From NCBI GenBank assembly GCA_944325685.1, contig CALVBC010000017.1, positions 1 to 64,000 on the forward strand: a DNA stretch of 64,000 nucleotides, in the 5' to 3' direction. Positions 24,111 through 34,224 of this stretch are shown piece after piece. This stretch comes from an uncultured Erysipelotrichaceae bacterium. GTDB lineage: Bacteria > Bacillota_I > Bacilli_A > Erysipelotrichales > Erysipelotrichaceae. Under the pieces are notes generated by a model, which ran no database searches, was not told the origin of the DNA, and saw only the letters and a program-made list of their open reading frames with translations. A program made the translations under genes and the position numbers. Position 1 is the stretch's first letter, and each line of letters opens with the position of its first letter.

Positions 24111-25553
24111 TCACTTATTTAAAGCCCTTTCATATACCTCTTCGTATTCCTTAGCGCTCTTAGCGAATGAAACATCGTATTTCATCGCATTCTTGATCAT
24201 CATCGACCAATCCTGCGGTCGATCATAATAGGTGTCATAGGCATAGTCAAAGACATGTTGCATGGCAAAGAGATCATATGGCCCAAAACTAAAACCACGA
24301 CCTTCTTTGGTATATTCGTTATATGGCTCAACGGTATCTCTTAATCCACCGGTCTCTCTGACAAGTGGCAAGGTACCATAGTGCATAGCGATGAGTTGTG
24401 AGATACCACATGGCTCAAACTTACTTGGCATAAGTAACATATCTAACCCTGCATATAGCTGATGAGCTAGCGCTTCATTATAGCCACAGTAATAGACGCA
24501 TCTTGTCTTGTATCTTTCTTCCATCATCTTTAGTTGATACTCGTATTTTGAATCACCAGTACCTAAGATCGCGATCTCACAATCCCTTTGCATCCAGTGA
24601 TCGATACTCGAGATGAGTAGATCGACGCCCTTTTGTGATGTGAGCCTTGAGATCATACCGACTAAGAAGGTATTAGGTCTTACCTGTAGTCCTAACATCT
24701 CTTGGACAGCTTCTTTATTAGCGCGCTTGCCTGCCTTCCAATTGCGCAGGTTATAGTTCATCCTGATATCAGGATCTTTATTAGGATCAAAAGTCGTCGT
24801 ATCGATACCATTGACGATACCATAGAGATCTCCACTGCGATATTGTAAGACGGCTTCTAGATTTTCGCCAAACTCCGGTGATTGGATCTCATAGGAATAG
24901 GTCCTTGATACCGTGGTCACGATGTCAGCGTAGACGATACCAGCCTTCATGAGATTGGCATCATCATTGAAGCGTAATGATCCATCTTCAAAATAGCGGT
25001 ATTCAAAACCGAAGAAGTCGAATAGGACCTTCTTATTGTAGACACCTTGGAAGGCAAGATTGTGGATCGTCAAGATGTGCTTGATATTGCGTATCCTTTC
25101 GATCGCATTATATCTGACCTTGCATAGAGCTGGTAAGATCGCCGTATGGTAGTCATGTTCGTGGCAGATATCAGGATAATAATCGCATTTGATCATCATC
25201 TCTAAGACGGCATTGTTGAATACCGCAAATCTGATCACATCGTCATTGTATCCATAGACCCCATCACGATAGAAATAAGTGTCATTCTCAATAAAGATAT
25301 ACTCTAAATTGTTGAGATAGAGGTTATAGATATTAGCCTCTTCGTGGATGATACCACTGTTGATGTAGATATGATCGACATAGCTCAGACGATCCATCCA
25401 CTTATCTTTGATCTGCTTTAATAGTGGCAATACGACCTTGACTTCATATTTAGTCGGATCTAAAGACTGTGGTAATGTCCCAACGACATCCGCTAGACCA
25501 CCGGTCTTCACAAAAGGCAATGACTCAAAAGCGACGAATAAGACACTTCTCAT
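24111..25553 (-). CDS. glgA: Glycogen synthase (ADP-glucose)
   Basis: 480 aa, GT5. The N-terminal KTGGLADVVGTLPQSL loop binds ADP-glucose; TIHNLAFQGVY, SRLTSQKGVDLL and PSKFEPCGISQLIAMHYGT are conserved GT5 motifs. It extends glycogen chains in the cytoplasm. Its start overlaps the glgD stop by 4 nt. Confidence 0.95.
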   Translation of the reverse strand: MRSVLFVAFESLPFVKTGGLADVVGTLPQSLDPTKYEVKVVLPLLKQIKDKWMDRLSYVDHIYINSGIIHEEANIYNLYLNNLEYIFIENDTYFYRDGVYGYNDDVIRFAVFNNAVLEMMIKCDYYPDICHEHDYHTAILPALCKVRYNAIERIRNIKHILTIHNLAFQGVYNKKVLFDFFGFEYRYFEDGSLRFNDDANLMKAGIVYADIVTTVSRTYSYEIQSPEFGENLEAVLQYRSGDLYGIVNGIDTTTFDPNKDPDIRMNYNLRNWKAGKRANKEAVQEMLGLQVRPNTFLVGMISRLTSQKGVDLLISSIDHWMQRDCEIAILGTGDSKYEYQLKMMEERYKTRCVYYCGYNEALAHQLYAGLDMLLMPSKFEPCGISQLIAMHYGTLPLVRETGGLRDTVEPYNEYTKEGRGFSFGPYDLFAMQHVFDYAYDTYYDRPQDWSMMIKNAMKYDVSFAKSAKEYEEVYERALNK

Positions 25554-26656
25554 ATCCTGTCCCTCCGTTTGACATAGATCGGTTCATCTTCCGTACCCTT
25601 TAATTCCTTGATATGGGTGATGATCGCATAGCGATCGATGACCGCATTTTTGATCTTGACGTTTTTATTGATCAAGGTACTTGGCATGATGACGGCATTT
25701 TCAATGACCGCGCCAGCCTTGATCACGACATTACGTCCGATGACGCTGTTGATGACGGTACCTTCGATCTCACAACCATTACCGATAAGAGATCCAGTGA
25801 CATTAGCACCTTGTTTATATAAGGTAGGTTGTGTATCGTTGGTCTTTGTATAGATCGGCCAATTATCGCTCACAAGATCATCTAAACGATCCATGAGTTC
25901 AAGATTGGCTTTATAGTAAGCTCTTAATGAATTGATACAGCTGACATAGCCCTTGTGTTGATATCCATATACCTTAAGGTCATTTAGACTGTCTGCCACT
26001 ACATCGCTGAGCCAGAATAAGCTTGATGTCATCTGTGCCTTTTGGATCAGTTCGATAAAGAGATTACGTGACATGATATAGCATTCAAGCGAGATATCAC
26101 GGTTTTTATACTTACCGATATTCTTACTCATACCGGTAACGCGTTTATCTTCACCGAATTCTAAGATATCACACATCGCAAAGGCATCCTTGGCATTATT
26201 GACCGATTGATACATGATCGTGATATCACCACCCATCTTCTCATGGTATTCAAGCATCTCATTGAAATCTTGGATATAGACAAAATGGCTCGGTGCGATG
26301 ACGACATAGTTCGCACTTGACTGCTCGATATATTCGATATTGGCTTTGAAGTTAGCGATATCGGTATTGTACAGTTCATTACTGACTGGATTCTCACCAT
26401 ATAAGATCGAGAACTTGCCCTTTTTACTATTGACGTTATAGTTAGTGCCTAAGATGTGCTCGATCGTTGAACGTGGACGATTCTTGATATAGATCTCGAT
26501 ATCATCGATATGACTGTTGGTCATATTGGAGATCATGAAGTCCAAGATCCTGTAACGACCTAAGAAGCTCGTTGCTGATGCTGGTCGATAGTCATCGACA
26601 CCTTCGACATGGACATTGGCTGGTTCTAGATTGACGATACCTAACATTTTATTCAT
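25550..26656 (-). CDS. glgD: Glucose-1-phosphate adenylyltransferase subunit GlgD
   Basis: 368 aa. It resembles GlgC (nucleotidyltransferase domain plus left-handed beta-helix, [16 protein letters not shown]) but lacks the GGxGxRL pyrophosphorylase loop: the N-terminus reads [20 protein letters not shown]. GlgD is the non-catalytic partner of GlgC in Bacillota and tunes its regulation. It overlaps glgC by 8 nt and glgA by 4 nt. Confidence 0.94.
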   Translation of the reverse strand: MNKMLGIVNLEPANVHVEGVDDYRPASATSFLGRYRILDFMISNMTNSHIDDIEIYIKNRPRSTIEHILGTNYNVNSKKGKFSILYGENPVSNELYNTDIANFKANIEYIEQSSANYVVIAPSHFVYIQDFNEMLEYHEKMGGDITIMYQSVNNAKDAFAMCDILEFGEDKRVTGMSKNIGKYKNRDISLECYIMSRNLFIELIQKAQMTSSLFWLSDVVADSLNDLKVYGYQHKGYVSCINSLRAYYKANLELMDRLDDLVSDNWPIYTKTNDTQPTLYKQGANVTGSLIGNGCEIEGTVINSVIGRNVVIKAGAVIENAVIMPSTLINKNVKIKNAVIDRYAIITHIKELKGTEDEPIYVKRRDRI

Positions 26657-27809
26657 GATCTTTGCCCTCCGCTTTCTTGCTGACTAAAGCCTTCGTTACT
26701 AGAAGGATATTCTTACTGGTCTTACTGCCAAGTTTCATACGTGCTGGTACTCTGACATCATCCATGACGACACAACGGTTCAATACAGCCCCTTCACCGA
26801 TCCTAGCGCCATTCATGACGACGGTATCGGTGACCTTAGCTCCTTCTTCGACCTTTGAGCCGGTGAATAAGACCGACTTTGTGATCTCACCATCGACGAC
26901 ACAGCCTTGGGTGATATAAGCGGTATTGATCTTCGCATTTGGCCCGATGATCTGTGGGATGGCGTTATTGTCACCTGTATAGATCTTCCATGATGGATCA
27001 GATAGATCAAGGGTGTTATTATCTGATATCAGGTCCATATTAGCTTCCCATAAGCTATCGATAGTACCAACATCCTTCCAATAGCCCTTAAAGCGATATG
27101 CCTGTAGATTAAGGCCATCCTTTAAGTATGTCGGGATGATATCCTTACCAAAGTCATGATTGCTGTTAGGATCTTTTTCATCATCTTTAAGGTATTTTCT
27201 TAAAGTCTTGTAGGTGAAGATATAGATACCCATCGAAGCTAAGTCTGATTTTGGCTCTTTTGGTTTCTCTTCAAATTCGATGATCTTGTCATTTTCATCG
27301 GTATTCATGATGCCAAAGCGACTAGCCTCTTTCATCGGCACTTGTAAAACAGCGATCGTCGCATCAGCATTGGTCTCGATATGATGTTGGAGCATCTTTT
27401 CATAGTTCATCTTGTAGATGTGGTCACCAGATAAGACAAGGACATACTCAGCGTCTTCCTGGTCTAAGAAGTCGAGGTTTTGGGTGATCGCATCAGCTGT
27501 GCCCTGATATAGGCCTAAGCCAGTGACATCCTTTTCCCGTGGTGGCAAACAATAAACACCGCCACCTTCGACATCAAGGCCCCAAATGTGGTCTCTTGCG
27601 ATATATGAGTTCAATAAGACGGACTCATATTGGACTAAGACACCGACTGTGCTGATATTAGAGTTAGCACAGTTGGAAAGTGGGAAGTCGATGATCCGAT
27701 ACTTACCACCAAAATGCACTGCTGGTTTGGCCACTTTTTTGGTCAGATCGTAAAGTCTAGTACCTCTGCCCCCAGCAAGTATCATTGCTACCATTTTCTT
27801 TTGTTTCAT
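26649..27809 (-). CDS. glgC: Glucose-1-phosphate adenylyltransferase, catalytic subunit
   Basis: 386 aa. [20 protein letters not shown] is the catalytic nucleotide loop; [27 protein letters not shown] and [17 protein letters not shown] complete the active site, and a beta-helix follows. It makes ADP-glucose for GlgA and is usually the controlled step. A -10 (TATAAT, 27843-27848) and a cre-like sequence lie in the 93-bp gap upstream, so it may be transcribed separately from glgP-pulA. Confidence 0.95.
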   Translation of the reverse strand: MKQKKMVAMILAGGRGTRLYDLTKKVAKPAVHFGGKYRIIDFPLSNCANSNISTVGVLVQYESVLLNSYIARDHIWGLDVEGGGVYCLPPREKDVTGLGLYQGTADAITQNLDFLDQEDAEYVLVLSGDHIYKMNYEKMLQHHIETNADATIAVLQVPMKEASRFGIMNTDENDKIIEFEEKPKEPKSDLASMGIYIFTYKTLRKYLKDDEKDPNSNHDFGKDIIPTYLKDGLNLQAYRFKGYWKDVGTIDSLWEANMDLISDNNTLDLSDPSWKIYTGDNNAIPQIIGPNAKINTAYITQGCVVDGEITKSVLFTGSKVEEGAKVTDTVVMNGARIGEGAVLNRCVVMDDVRVPARMKLGSKTSKNILLVTKALVSKKAEGKDHE

Positions 27810-27842
27810 GAACTTGCACTCCTATTTATATTCCTATGGCTC

Positions 27843-27881
27843 TATTATAACCCTCTCATCAGAATTAAGAAAGCCTTTACA
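27843..27881 (-). promoter_or_regulatory. glgC promoter region with a cre-like site
   Basis: On the minus strand TATAAT (27848-27843) lies about 34 nt before the glgC ATG. TGTAAAGGCTTTCT (27881-27868) matches the CcpA consensus TGWAANCGNTNWCA except at two positions. Confidence 0.4.
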
Positions 27882-27902
27882 TTAAAAAGTTTGTAAATAA
27901 TT

Positions 27903-29915
27903 TCACACCTTCTCAAGGATGGCTAAAGACAAGCGTTCGATCGGCACTTCGGTGTCATTGAGCATGAAGTTGACAAAGTGGTCACGATCATAGCGAGCCA
28001 AATAAAAGCCTCTTAGATAATAGTGACGATCTTCTAGAGTCGGATTTATCAATATCTTGAGATTAGCGATATCATAGATCAAGATCTCATCATAAAAGGA
28101 TACATTGCCCATCGTCTTAACATCCTCAAGATCATCGAGCCTGAGACATGGATACCACTTGCGGATCTTGATCATATCGCGCAAGAAGTATGTGAGTTCG
28201 ATATATCGACTCCTTCTTGCATAGTCGATCATATTGACCTCATCGCTCGATGTATAGCTATTCTCATCACCTTTTTTAGTCCTGGCGAATTCTTGCCCAG
28301 CATGGATAAAAGGGATGCCCTGCGCTAAGATGACAAGCGCTAAAGATAGCTTGATCCTTAAGCGATCATCGACATCTTCTTCATTAGGATGGAATAATTT
28401 CATCGAATCATAAAAGGTCCGATTATCATGGCATTCTAAAAAGTTGATATGACTTAAAGGATCGACTCCCTTGTTGCATAAAGCCTTGACCATCGCTTCC
28501 TTGCGCCCTAGATCACCATTGATATAGCCAGGATATTCTTTACCAAAGGCATTGCCTCTTACTTCATCACGGAAAAAGCCATCAAAGTAAGCGACACCTT
28601 TGAACTTGTACCAATTGGATGCAGTCGCTCTTTTCTCTTTAGCTAAACCTTCACCCATCTCCCAGGCTTCCCCATAAAGCATGAAATACTCTTTTTTCGC
28701 TTTGGTGACTTCTTTGATGCGAGCTAAAGTATCGATATCGATAAAGTTCATTAAGTCAAACCTTAGACCATCGATATCAAAGATATCGATATATCTCTCA
28801 CACATCAAAGTTAGATATTCCCTTAAGAAATAACTTTCAGTCCTTAATTCATTACCACAAGATGTGCCATTTGCTAGATCGGTCTCATTACGATAGCGGA
28901 AGAAGTAATATGGTAAGATCTTATCTAAGCTAAAGGAATGAGCTTCAAAGACGTGATTAAAGACGACATCGAGGTTTACATATAACTCACATTTATGGAT
29001 ATAGTCAACGAGCTCTTGTAGTTCGGATATGCGCTTATAAGGGTCATAGACATCGGTCGTATAGGTCCCTTCAACGACATTATATTGGACAGGATCATAG
29101 CCCCAGTTATAGCCATGTGGCGCTTTTTCATCGATGCGGCCAAAGTCTAAGACGGGCATTAACTGGACATGGCTTATACCGAGGTCTTGGATATATTCGA
29201 TCCCGATCGGTTGACCATCGTATTTGACATGTTCTAGAAGGCCTTTAAAGGTCTTCTTATTTTTGACCTTTAAGCCCTTCATCGATGTGAGGTCACGGAT
29301 ACTGGCCTCATAGATGATCGCATCGGTATAGCGACTAATGATATTTTTCGGCTTGATCTTTTTTGATGTATAGCGCTTTTCATCGATGACGACAGAATAC
29401 TGGGCATTAGGTGAACTGCTATAGGCGAAAGGATCGATCGCATAGTTCACTTCACCACTTCTTTCGATCATATAGCGATAAGCCTTTTGATCAAGGTCTT
29501 TATCGACCTTTAATTCAAAAATGCCATGATCTACCTCATTCATCTTCAAACTGAGGTTCTCTATCTGTAACCTAACTTCATCAGCCATCGGTGCCCAGAT
29601 CCTAAAGGTCGTGGCCTTTTTGGTATAATGTGGTCCTAGTATATGTAGATCACATTTAAAGTAGTCATCAAATTCCTCCATCCTAGTGACATGACGATAG
29701 ATGACCGGGTATCTTTCCCCTTTATATAAAAAAGAATATCGCGCACTAAAGTCGATATCCTCTTTTAGATATACAAATGTTCGATTGAATCCTGCCTCTT
29801 CCTTGACGACTTCCAAAAGCTCACGATCTTTAAACAAATTAGCTTTGGTCAGATCGACATATTCGTGATAGATGCAGATCCTGCGGATGTCATCAAAGTA
29901 GGCTTCAAATCTCAT
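27903..29915 (-). CDS. pulA: Type I pullulanase (glycogen debranching)
   Basis: 670 aa, GH13_14. An N-terminal beta domain and CBM48 (TFRIWAPMADEVRLQI) precede the YNWGYDPVQYNVVEGTY signature of pullulanases, LDVVFNHV, DIDGLRFDLMNF (nucleophile), MLYGEAWEMGEG (acid) and FLECHDNRTFYD. No signal peptide, so it debranches internal glycogen. Its start overlaps the glgP stop by 4 nt. Confidence 0.93.
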   Translation of the reverse strand: MRFEAYFDDIRRICIYHEYVDLTKANLFKDRELLEVVKEEAGFNRTFVYLKEDIDFSARYSFLYKGERYPVIYRHVTRMEEFDDYFKCDLHILGPHYTKKATTFRIWAPMADEVRLQIENLSLKMNEVDHGIFELKVDKDLDQKAYRYMIERSGEVNYAIDPFAYSSSPNAQYSVVIDEKRYTSKKIKPKNIISRYTDAIIYEASIRDLTSMKGLKVKNKKTFKGLLEHVKYDGQPIGIEYIQDLGISHVQLMPVLDFGRIDEKAPHGYNWGYDPVQYNVVEGTYTTDVYDPYKRISELQELVDYIHKCELYVNLDVVFNHVFEAHSFSLDKILPYYFFRYRNETDLANGTSCGNELRTESYFLREYLTLMCERYIDIFDIDGLRFDLMNFIDIDTLARIKEVTKAKKEYFMLYGEAWEMGEGLAKEKRATASNWYKFKGVAYFDGFFRDEVRGNAFGKEYPGYINGDLGRKEAMVKALCNKGVDPLSHINFLECHDNRTFYDSMKLFHPNEEDVDDRLRIKLSLALVILAQGIPFIHAGQEFARTKKGDENSYTSSDEVNMIDYARRSRYIELTYFLRDMIKIRKWYPCLRLDDLEDVKTMGNVSFYDEILIYDIANLKILINPTLEDRHYYLRGFYLARYDRDHFVNFMLNDTEVPIERLSLAILEKV

Positions 29916-32305
29916 TTTTCGATCGGTTCGATATGCCAGATCTCTTCTGCATACTCCTTGATCGTTCTGTCACTTGAGAAGTATGCTGATCTTGCGATAT
30001 TCACTAAACACATTCTAGCAAATTTTCCCTTGTCTTCATAGATGTGATCGACATATTCATGTGCTTTGACATAACTGTCAAAGTCGGCAAGGACACAATA
30101 TTCATCACCCTTGGCGAGAAGATCATCATAGATGATCCTGAAATCATTGCGATCACTTGAGAAGGTCCCATCGATCAAACTATCGATGACGCGTTTTAGA
30201 CGACCATCATTTAGGTAGTATTGATATGGGTCATAGTGACGTTTTAATTCAACGACTTCATCGCTCCTTAATCCGAAGATCACAATATTGTCATCGCCGA
30301 CAAGCTCATGGATCTCGACATTAGCGCCATCCATCGTACCTAAAGTCACCGCACCATTCATCATGAACTTCATATTACCAGTACCACTAGCTTCTTTACC
30401 AGCAGTGGAGATCTGCTCAGAAATATCAGTGGCATTCATCAATTTCTCGGCGATCGTGACCCTGTAATTCGGGATAAAGACGACCTTGATATATTGACTT
30501 GCCCTTTCATCATTATCGATGACCCCAGCTACGGTATTGATGAGCTTGATGATCTTTTTCGCTAGGGCGTATTGACTAGCAGCCTTAGCGGCAAAGATAA
30601 AGGTGGTCTTAGGGATCGTGAAGTTTGGATCTTCTTTGATCCTGAAGTATAGGTAGATGACATGTAAGATGTCTAATAATTGACGCTTATAGGCATGAAG
30701 ACGCTTAGCGATCGTATCAAATTTAGAATCAGGATCGATATCGATATCGTAAGTCTTCTTTAGGTAGTCACTTAAGACGACCTTCCTTTGGTGTTTGACC
30801 TTTAAGAATTCCTCCTGGAGCTTTTGATCATCCACATGATCTAATAGCTTCCCTAATTCATTGATATCATCCTTAAAGTCAGGGCCGATATACTTCTCGA
30901 TCAAGTCGACAAGTTCAGGATTGGTATGTAGTAACCATCTACGATGGGTGATACCATTGGTCTTATTGTTGAATTTCTCTGGATATAAGGCATAGAAATC
31001 CTTGAATAGATCATTCTTTAAGATATCACTGTGTAATTTGGCGACACCATTGACTGAGAATGAACCGACGATCGATAGGTGAGCCATCCTGACGTTATTG
31101 TCACTAGAGATGATGCTTACCCTATTGAAGAAGTCACGGGAATGACCTGTACCGTAGACAAATTGAGCAAATTGCCTATCGAGCTCTTCGATGATGAGCC
31201 AGATACGTGGTAAGAGGTCTTTGATATATTCAACTGGCCACTTCTCTAAAGCCTCAGCCATGACTGTATGGTTGGTATAGGCAAAGGTATGAGTGACGAT
31301 ATATAAGGCATGATCCCAATCGTAGTGATAATCATCCATTAAAATACGCATGAGTTCAGGGATCGCTAAAGCAGGGTGCGTGTCATTTAGTTGGATGACG
31401 ACCTTTTCATGGAGATTAGATAGTGATCCATAGATGCGCATGTGTTCTCTTACGATCGCATGTAAGCCCGCTGATACAAAGAAGTACTCCTGCTTGATAC
31501 GAAGATATCTTCCTTCAACGGTCGAATCATCAGGATAGACATTGAGGCAGATATCATTGACCCTACCTAAGTACTTTCTAAAGTCACCTTCAAAGCGATC
31601 GCTTGGTTCTGCTGACCACATCCTTAAAGTATTGGTCTGCTTTTTATTTTCCCCGATGATCGGCATATCATATGGCACTGCGATGACATCTTGGGTATCG
31701 ACATGGGTGAAGACGAGTTTACCATGTTCGTCACGGTCGATATCCACATGGCCATAGTATCTGATCGTAACGGCTTTATCTGGCTTCCTTACTTCCCAAG
31801 GATTGCCGATCTTGAGCCATTGGTCAGGTACTTCGACCTGTTCATTGTTGATGATGAGTTGTTTGAATAAACCGTATTGATAGCGGATGGTATTACCATT
31901 GCCCGCATAGCCCATCGAAGCTAAAGAGTCTAAGAAACATGCAGCTAGTCTTCCTAAGCCACCATTACCAAGCCCAGCATCGCTTTCGACATCTTCAAGT
32001 TCGTTGATATCGATGCCAAGATCGGCTAAGCCCTCTTTGACCACACCATAAACACCTAAGTTCATGAGGTTGTTGCTTAGCATCCTACCCATCAAGAATT
32101 CAAGGGAGAAATAGTACATCTGCTTCGCATTTGTACCCCTTGTCTTCTCCTTGCTTTGACGCCATGATTCATTGATGGCACTTTCGGTCATCGAGGCTAA
32201 GACGATGTATTTTTCGGTCGTCGTCGATTCGGCAAGGCTTTTGCCGAATTGCGCTTCCATACTTGACTCTAGGTCTATCTTGAACTGTTCTTTATTTTCA
32301 AACAT
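29912..32305 (-). CDS. glgP: Glycogen/maltodextrin phosphorylase
   Basis: 797 aa, GT35. EASGTGNMKFMMNGAVTLGT contains the PLP-binding Lys, and DGANVEIHELVGDDNIVIFG is conserved; SLEFLMGRMLSNNLMN and GLGNGGLGRLAACFLDS mark the N-terminal half. It releases glucose-1-phosphate from glycogen. First gene of the glycogen operon, with an extended -10 (TGCTATAAT, 32334-32342) and a CAGGAG ribosome-binding site before the ATG. Confidence 0.96.
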   Translation of the reverse strand: MFENKEQFKIDLESSMEAQFGKSLAESTTTEKYIVLASMTESAINESWRQSKEKTRGTNAKQMYYFSLEFLMGRMLSNNLMNLGVYGVVKEGLADLGIDINELEDVESDAGLGNGGLGRLAACFLDSLASMGYAGNGNTIRYQYGLFKQLIINNEQVEVPDQWLKIGNPWEVRKPDKAVTIRYYGHVDIDRDEHGKLVFTHVDTQDVIAVPYDMPIIGENKKQTNTLRMWSAEPSDRFEGDFRKYLGRVNDICLNVYPDDSTVEGRYLRIKQEYFFVSAGLHAIVREHMRIYGSLSNLHEKVVIQLNDTHPALAIPELMRILMDDYHYDWDHALYIVTHTFAYTNHTVMAEALEKWPVEYIKDLLPRIWLIIEELDRQFAQFVYGTGHSRDFFNRVSIISSDNNVRMAHLSIVGSFSVNGVAKLHSDILKNDLFKDFYALYPEKFNNKTNGITHRRWLLHTNPELVDLIEKYIGPDFKDDINELGKLLDHVDDQKLQEEFLKVKHQRKVVLSDYLKKTYDIDIDPDSKFDTIAKRLHAYKRQLLDILHVIYLYFRIKEDPNFTIPKTTFIFAAKAASQYALAKKIIKLINTVAGVIDNDERASQYIKVVFIPNYRVTIAEKLMNATDISEQISTAGKEASGTGNMKFMMNGAVTLGTMDGANVEIHELVGDDNIVIFGLRSDEVVELKRHYDPYQYYLNDGRLKRVIDSLIDGTFSSDRNDFRIIYDDLLAKGDEYCVLADFDSYVKAHEYVDHIYEDKGKFARMCLVNIARSAYFSSDRTIKEYAEEIWHIEPIEK

Positions 32306-32333
32306 ATGTTATCTCCTGATCCAAAACATTCGT

Positions 32334-32342
32334 ATTATAGCA
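32334..32342 (-). promoter_or_regulatory. Extended -10 promoter of glgP
   Basis: TGCTATAAT on the minus strand lies about 28 nt before the ATG. No clear -35 is seen. The gap 32306-32434 is the divergent control region for glgP and ispG. Confidence 0.65.
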
Positions 32343-32399
32343 CCAATATGCTGTATTTTCGAAGCTTTTTACCGATTAAAGCCTAAATATCACCTTATT

Positions 32400-32428
32400 T
32401 TATCAAGTTTCAGAAAATGTGCTAATAT
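32400..32428 (+). promoter_or_regulatory. ispG promoter (predicts a leaderless mRNA)
   Basis: TTATCA (32400-32405), 17 bp, TAATAT (32423-32428). The -10 ends only 6 nt before the ispG ATG. Confidence 0.55.
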
Positions 32429-32434
32429 CAAGGC

Positions 32435-33469
32435 ATGAAAAGAACTGAGACACGAGCCATCGATGTAAATGGTGTTAAGATCGGTGGCCAAGATAAAGTC
32501 GTCATCCAATCGATGACCAACACCAAGACCAAAGATGTCGAAAAGACTGTCGCCCAGATACAAGCCTTAGAAGAAAGGGGTTGTGAAGTTATCAGGGTCG
32601 CGGTATTAGATGGCGAAGATGCCAAAGCGATAAAGGATATCAAAGAAAGGATACATATACCTATCGTTGCTGATATCCACTTTAATCCCGACCTAGCGAT
32701 AAAGGCGATCGAAAGTGGCGTCGATAAGATCAGACTAAATCCTGGCAATATCGAAGATGAAGCCAAGATCAAGGAAGTCGTGACCTTAGCTAAAGCCCAC
32801 CACATCCCGATCAGGATCGGCATCAACAGTGGCTCTTTGAACAAGAAGTATGAAAAAAGTGAAGTATCGATGATCGAAAGCGCTAAAGACCACATCAGGA
32901 TCTTAGAAGCTTTGGATTTTCATGATATCTGTCTTTCTTTTAAATCCAGTGACCCATTAGAAACGATCAGGGCCTATCGATTAGCTAGTGAGACCTTCCC
33001 TTATCCTTTACATCTTGGCGTTACTGAAGCTGGTGGCCTTTTAGATAGCACCATCAAGTCATCCTTGGCTTTAGGAAGCTTACTACTAGACGGGATCGGT
33101 GATACCATCCGCATCTCGATCAGTGATGACCCTATAAAAGAGATCGCCGTAGCTAAAAAGCTGCTTAAAGCCTGTGGCTTATATAAAAATGTCCCAACTC
33201 TCATATCTTGTCCTACCTGTGGCCGGATCCAATATGATATGCTTCCGATCGTAAAAGAGATGGAAGAATATCTTGATACCCTTGATAAGGATATCAAAGT
33301 AGCCATCATGGGCTGTGCTGTCAATGGACCCGGTGAAGCTAAAGGCGCTGATATCGGGATCGCTGGGATGAAGGATAGTGCTCTACTATTTAAAAAAGGG
33401 ACGATCATAAAGACCATCCCGCAAGCTGATATCATCAAAGTATTAAAAGAAGAGATCGAAAAGTTTTAG
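32435..33469 (+). CDS. ispG: 4-hydroxy-3-methylbut-2-en-1-yl diphosphate synthase
   Basis: 344 aa. The N-terminus VVIQSMTNTKTKDVEKTV and the body VDKIRLNPGNI, IRIGINSGSL are GcpE/IspG barrel motifs. The 4Fe-4S ligands are present (ISCPTCGR and IMGCAVNGPGEAKGADIGIAG). It reduces MEcPP in the MEP isoprenoid pathway. It is the only MEP gene here. Convergent with the ZIP gene, whose stop overlaps its end by 4 bp. Confidence 0.96.
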   Translation: MKRTETRAIDVNGVKIGGQDKVVIQSMTNTKTKDVEKTVAQIQALEERGCEVIRVAVLDGEDAKAIKDIKERIHIPIVADIHFNPDLAIKAIESGVDKIRLNPGNIEDEAKIKEVVTLAKAHHIPIRIGINSGSLNKKYEKSEVSMIESAKDHIRILEALDFHDICLSFKSSDPLETIRAYRLASETFPYPLHLGVTEAGGLLDSTIKSSLALGSLLLDGIGDTIRISISDDPIKEIAVAKKLLKACGLYKNVPTLISCPTCGRIQYDMLPIVKEMEEYLDTLDKDIKVAIMGCAVNGPGEAKGADIGIAGMKDSALLFKKGTIIKTIPQADIIKVLKEEIEKF

Positions 33470-34224
33470 CCCAAGACAACATCTAAGACCATCATTAAGG
33501 CAAAACCCAAGGCAAAAGCGATGGTCGCGATATTAGAGTGCGTGCCGCTTGATGCCTCAGGGATGAGCTCTTCGATCACCACATAAAGCATTGCCCCTGA
33601 AGCGAAAGCCAAAGCGAAAGGCATGATCGGCATGATGATCCCACTAAACAAAAACATCATCATCGCCGCTAAGGGCTCAACTGCACCTGTAAGCACACCA
33701 TAACCAAAAGCCGCTAGTCGGCTTTTTCCTTCGGCCTTGATCGGCAAAGAGACGATCGCTCCCTCTGGGAAATTCTGGATCGCGATCCCGATGACCAAAG
33801 CCAAAGACGTGGCATCAGATATCAGATCACCACTAGCTGATGATACGATGGCTACACCCGCTGCTGCCCCTTCAGGTATATTGTGTAGCATCACCGCTAT
33901 AAACATCATCAAAGTCTTTGAAAGTCGCTTTTTTGTCTTTAGACCTTCTGGCTTATCAGCGTGCACATGAAGATGGGGGAGGATACTATCAAATATCAAA
34001 AGTAAAAACATCCCACTTAAAAAGCCTGCAACTGTTGATACGATATCGCCAGTATCTAAAGCTGGCATCAGTAAAGAGAAGAAGCTAGCTGCCACCATGA
34101 CACCTGAGGCAAAGCCTAAAAGGGCTTTTTCAAGCCTTCTGTTTAATTCATTCCCTTTAAAGAAGAAGACGGTCGCTGCCCCTAATGTCGTCCCTAAAAA
34201 CGGGATCAAGATCTCAATGATCAT
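33466..34224 (-). CDS. ZIP-family metal transporter
   Basis: 252 aa, about eight hydrophobic segments. MLHNIPEGAAAGVAIV and AIQNFPEGAIVSLPI are the paired metal-site helices of ZIP proteins (HNxPEG and QNxPEG), and a His-rich loop (LPHLHVHADK) lies between helices 3 and 4. It probably imports zinc or another divalent cation. Its start overlaps the stop of the upstream P-loop gene by 4 nt. Confidence 0.92.
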   Translation of the reverse strand: MIIEILIPFLGTTLGAATVFFFKGNELNRRLEKALLGFASGVMVAASFFSLLMPALDTGDIVSTVAGFLSGMFLLLIFDSILPHLHVHADKPEGLKTKKRLSKTLMMFIAVMLHNIPEGAAAGVAIVSSASGDLISDATSLALVIGIAIQNFPEGAIVSLPIKAEGKSRLAAFGYGVLTGAVEPLAAMMMFLFSGIIMPIMPFALAFASGAMLYVVIEELIPEASSGTHSNIATIAFALGFALMMVLDVVLG

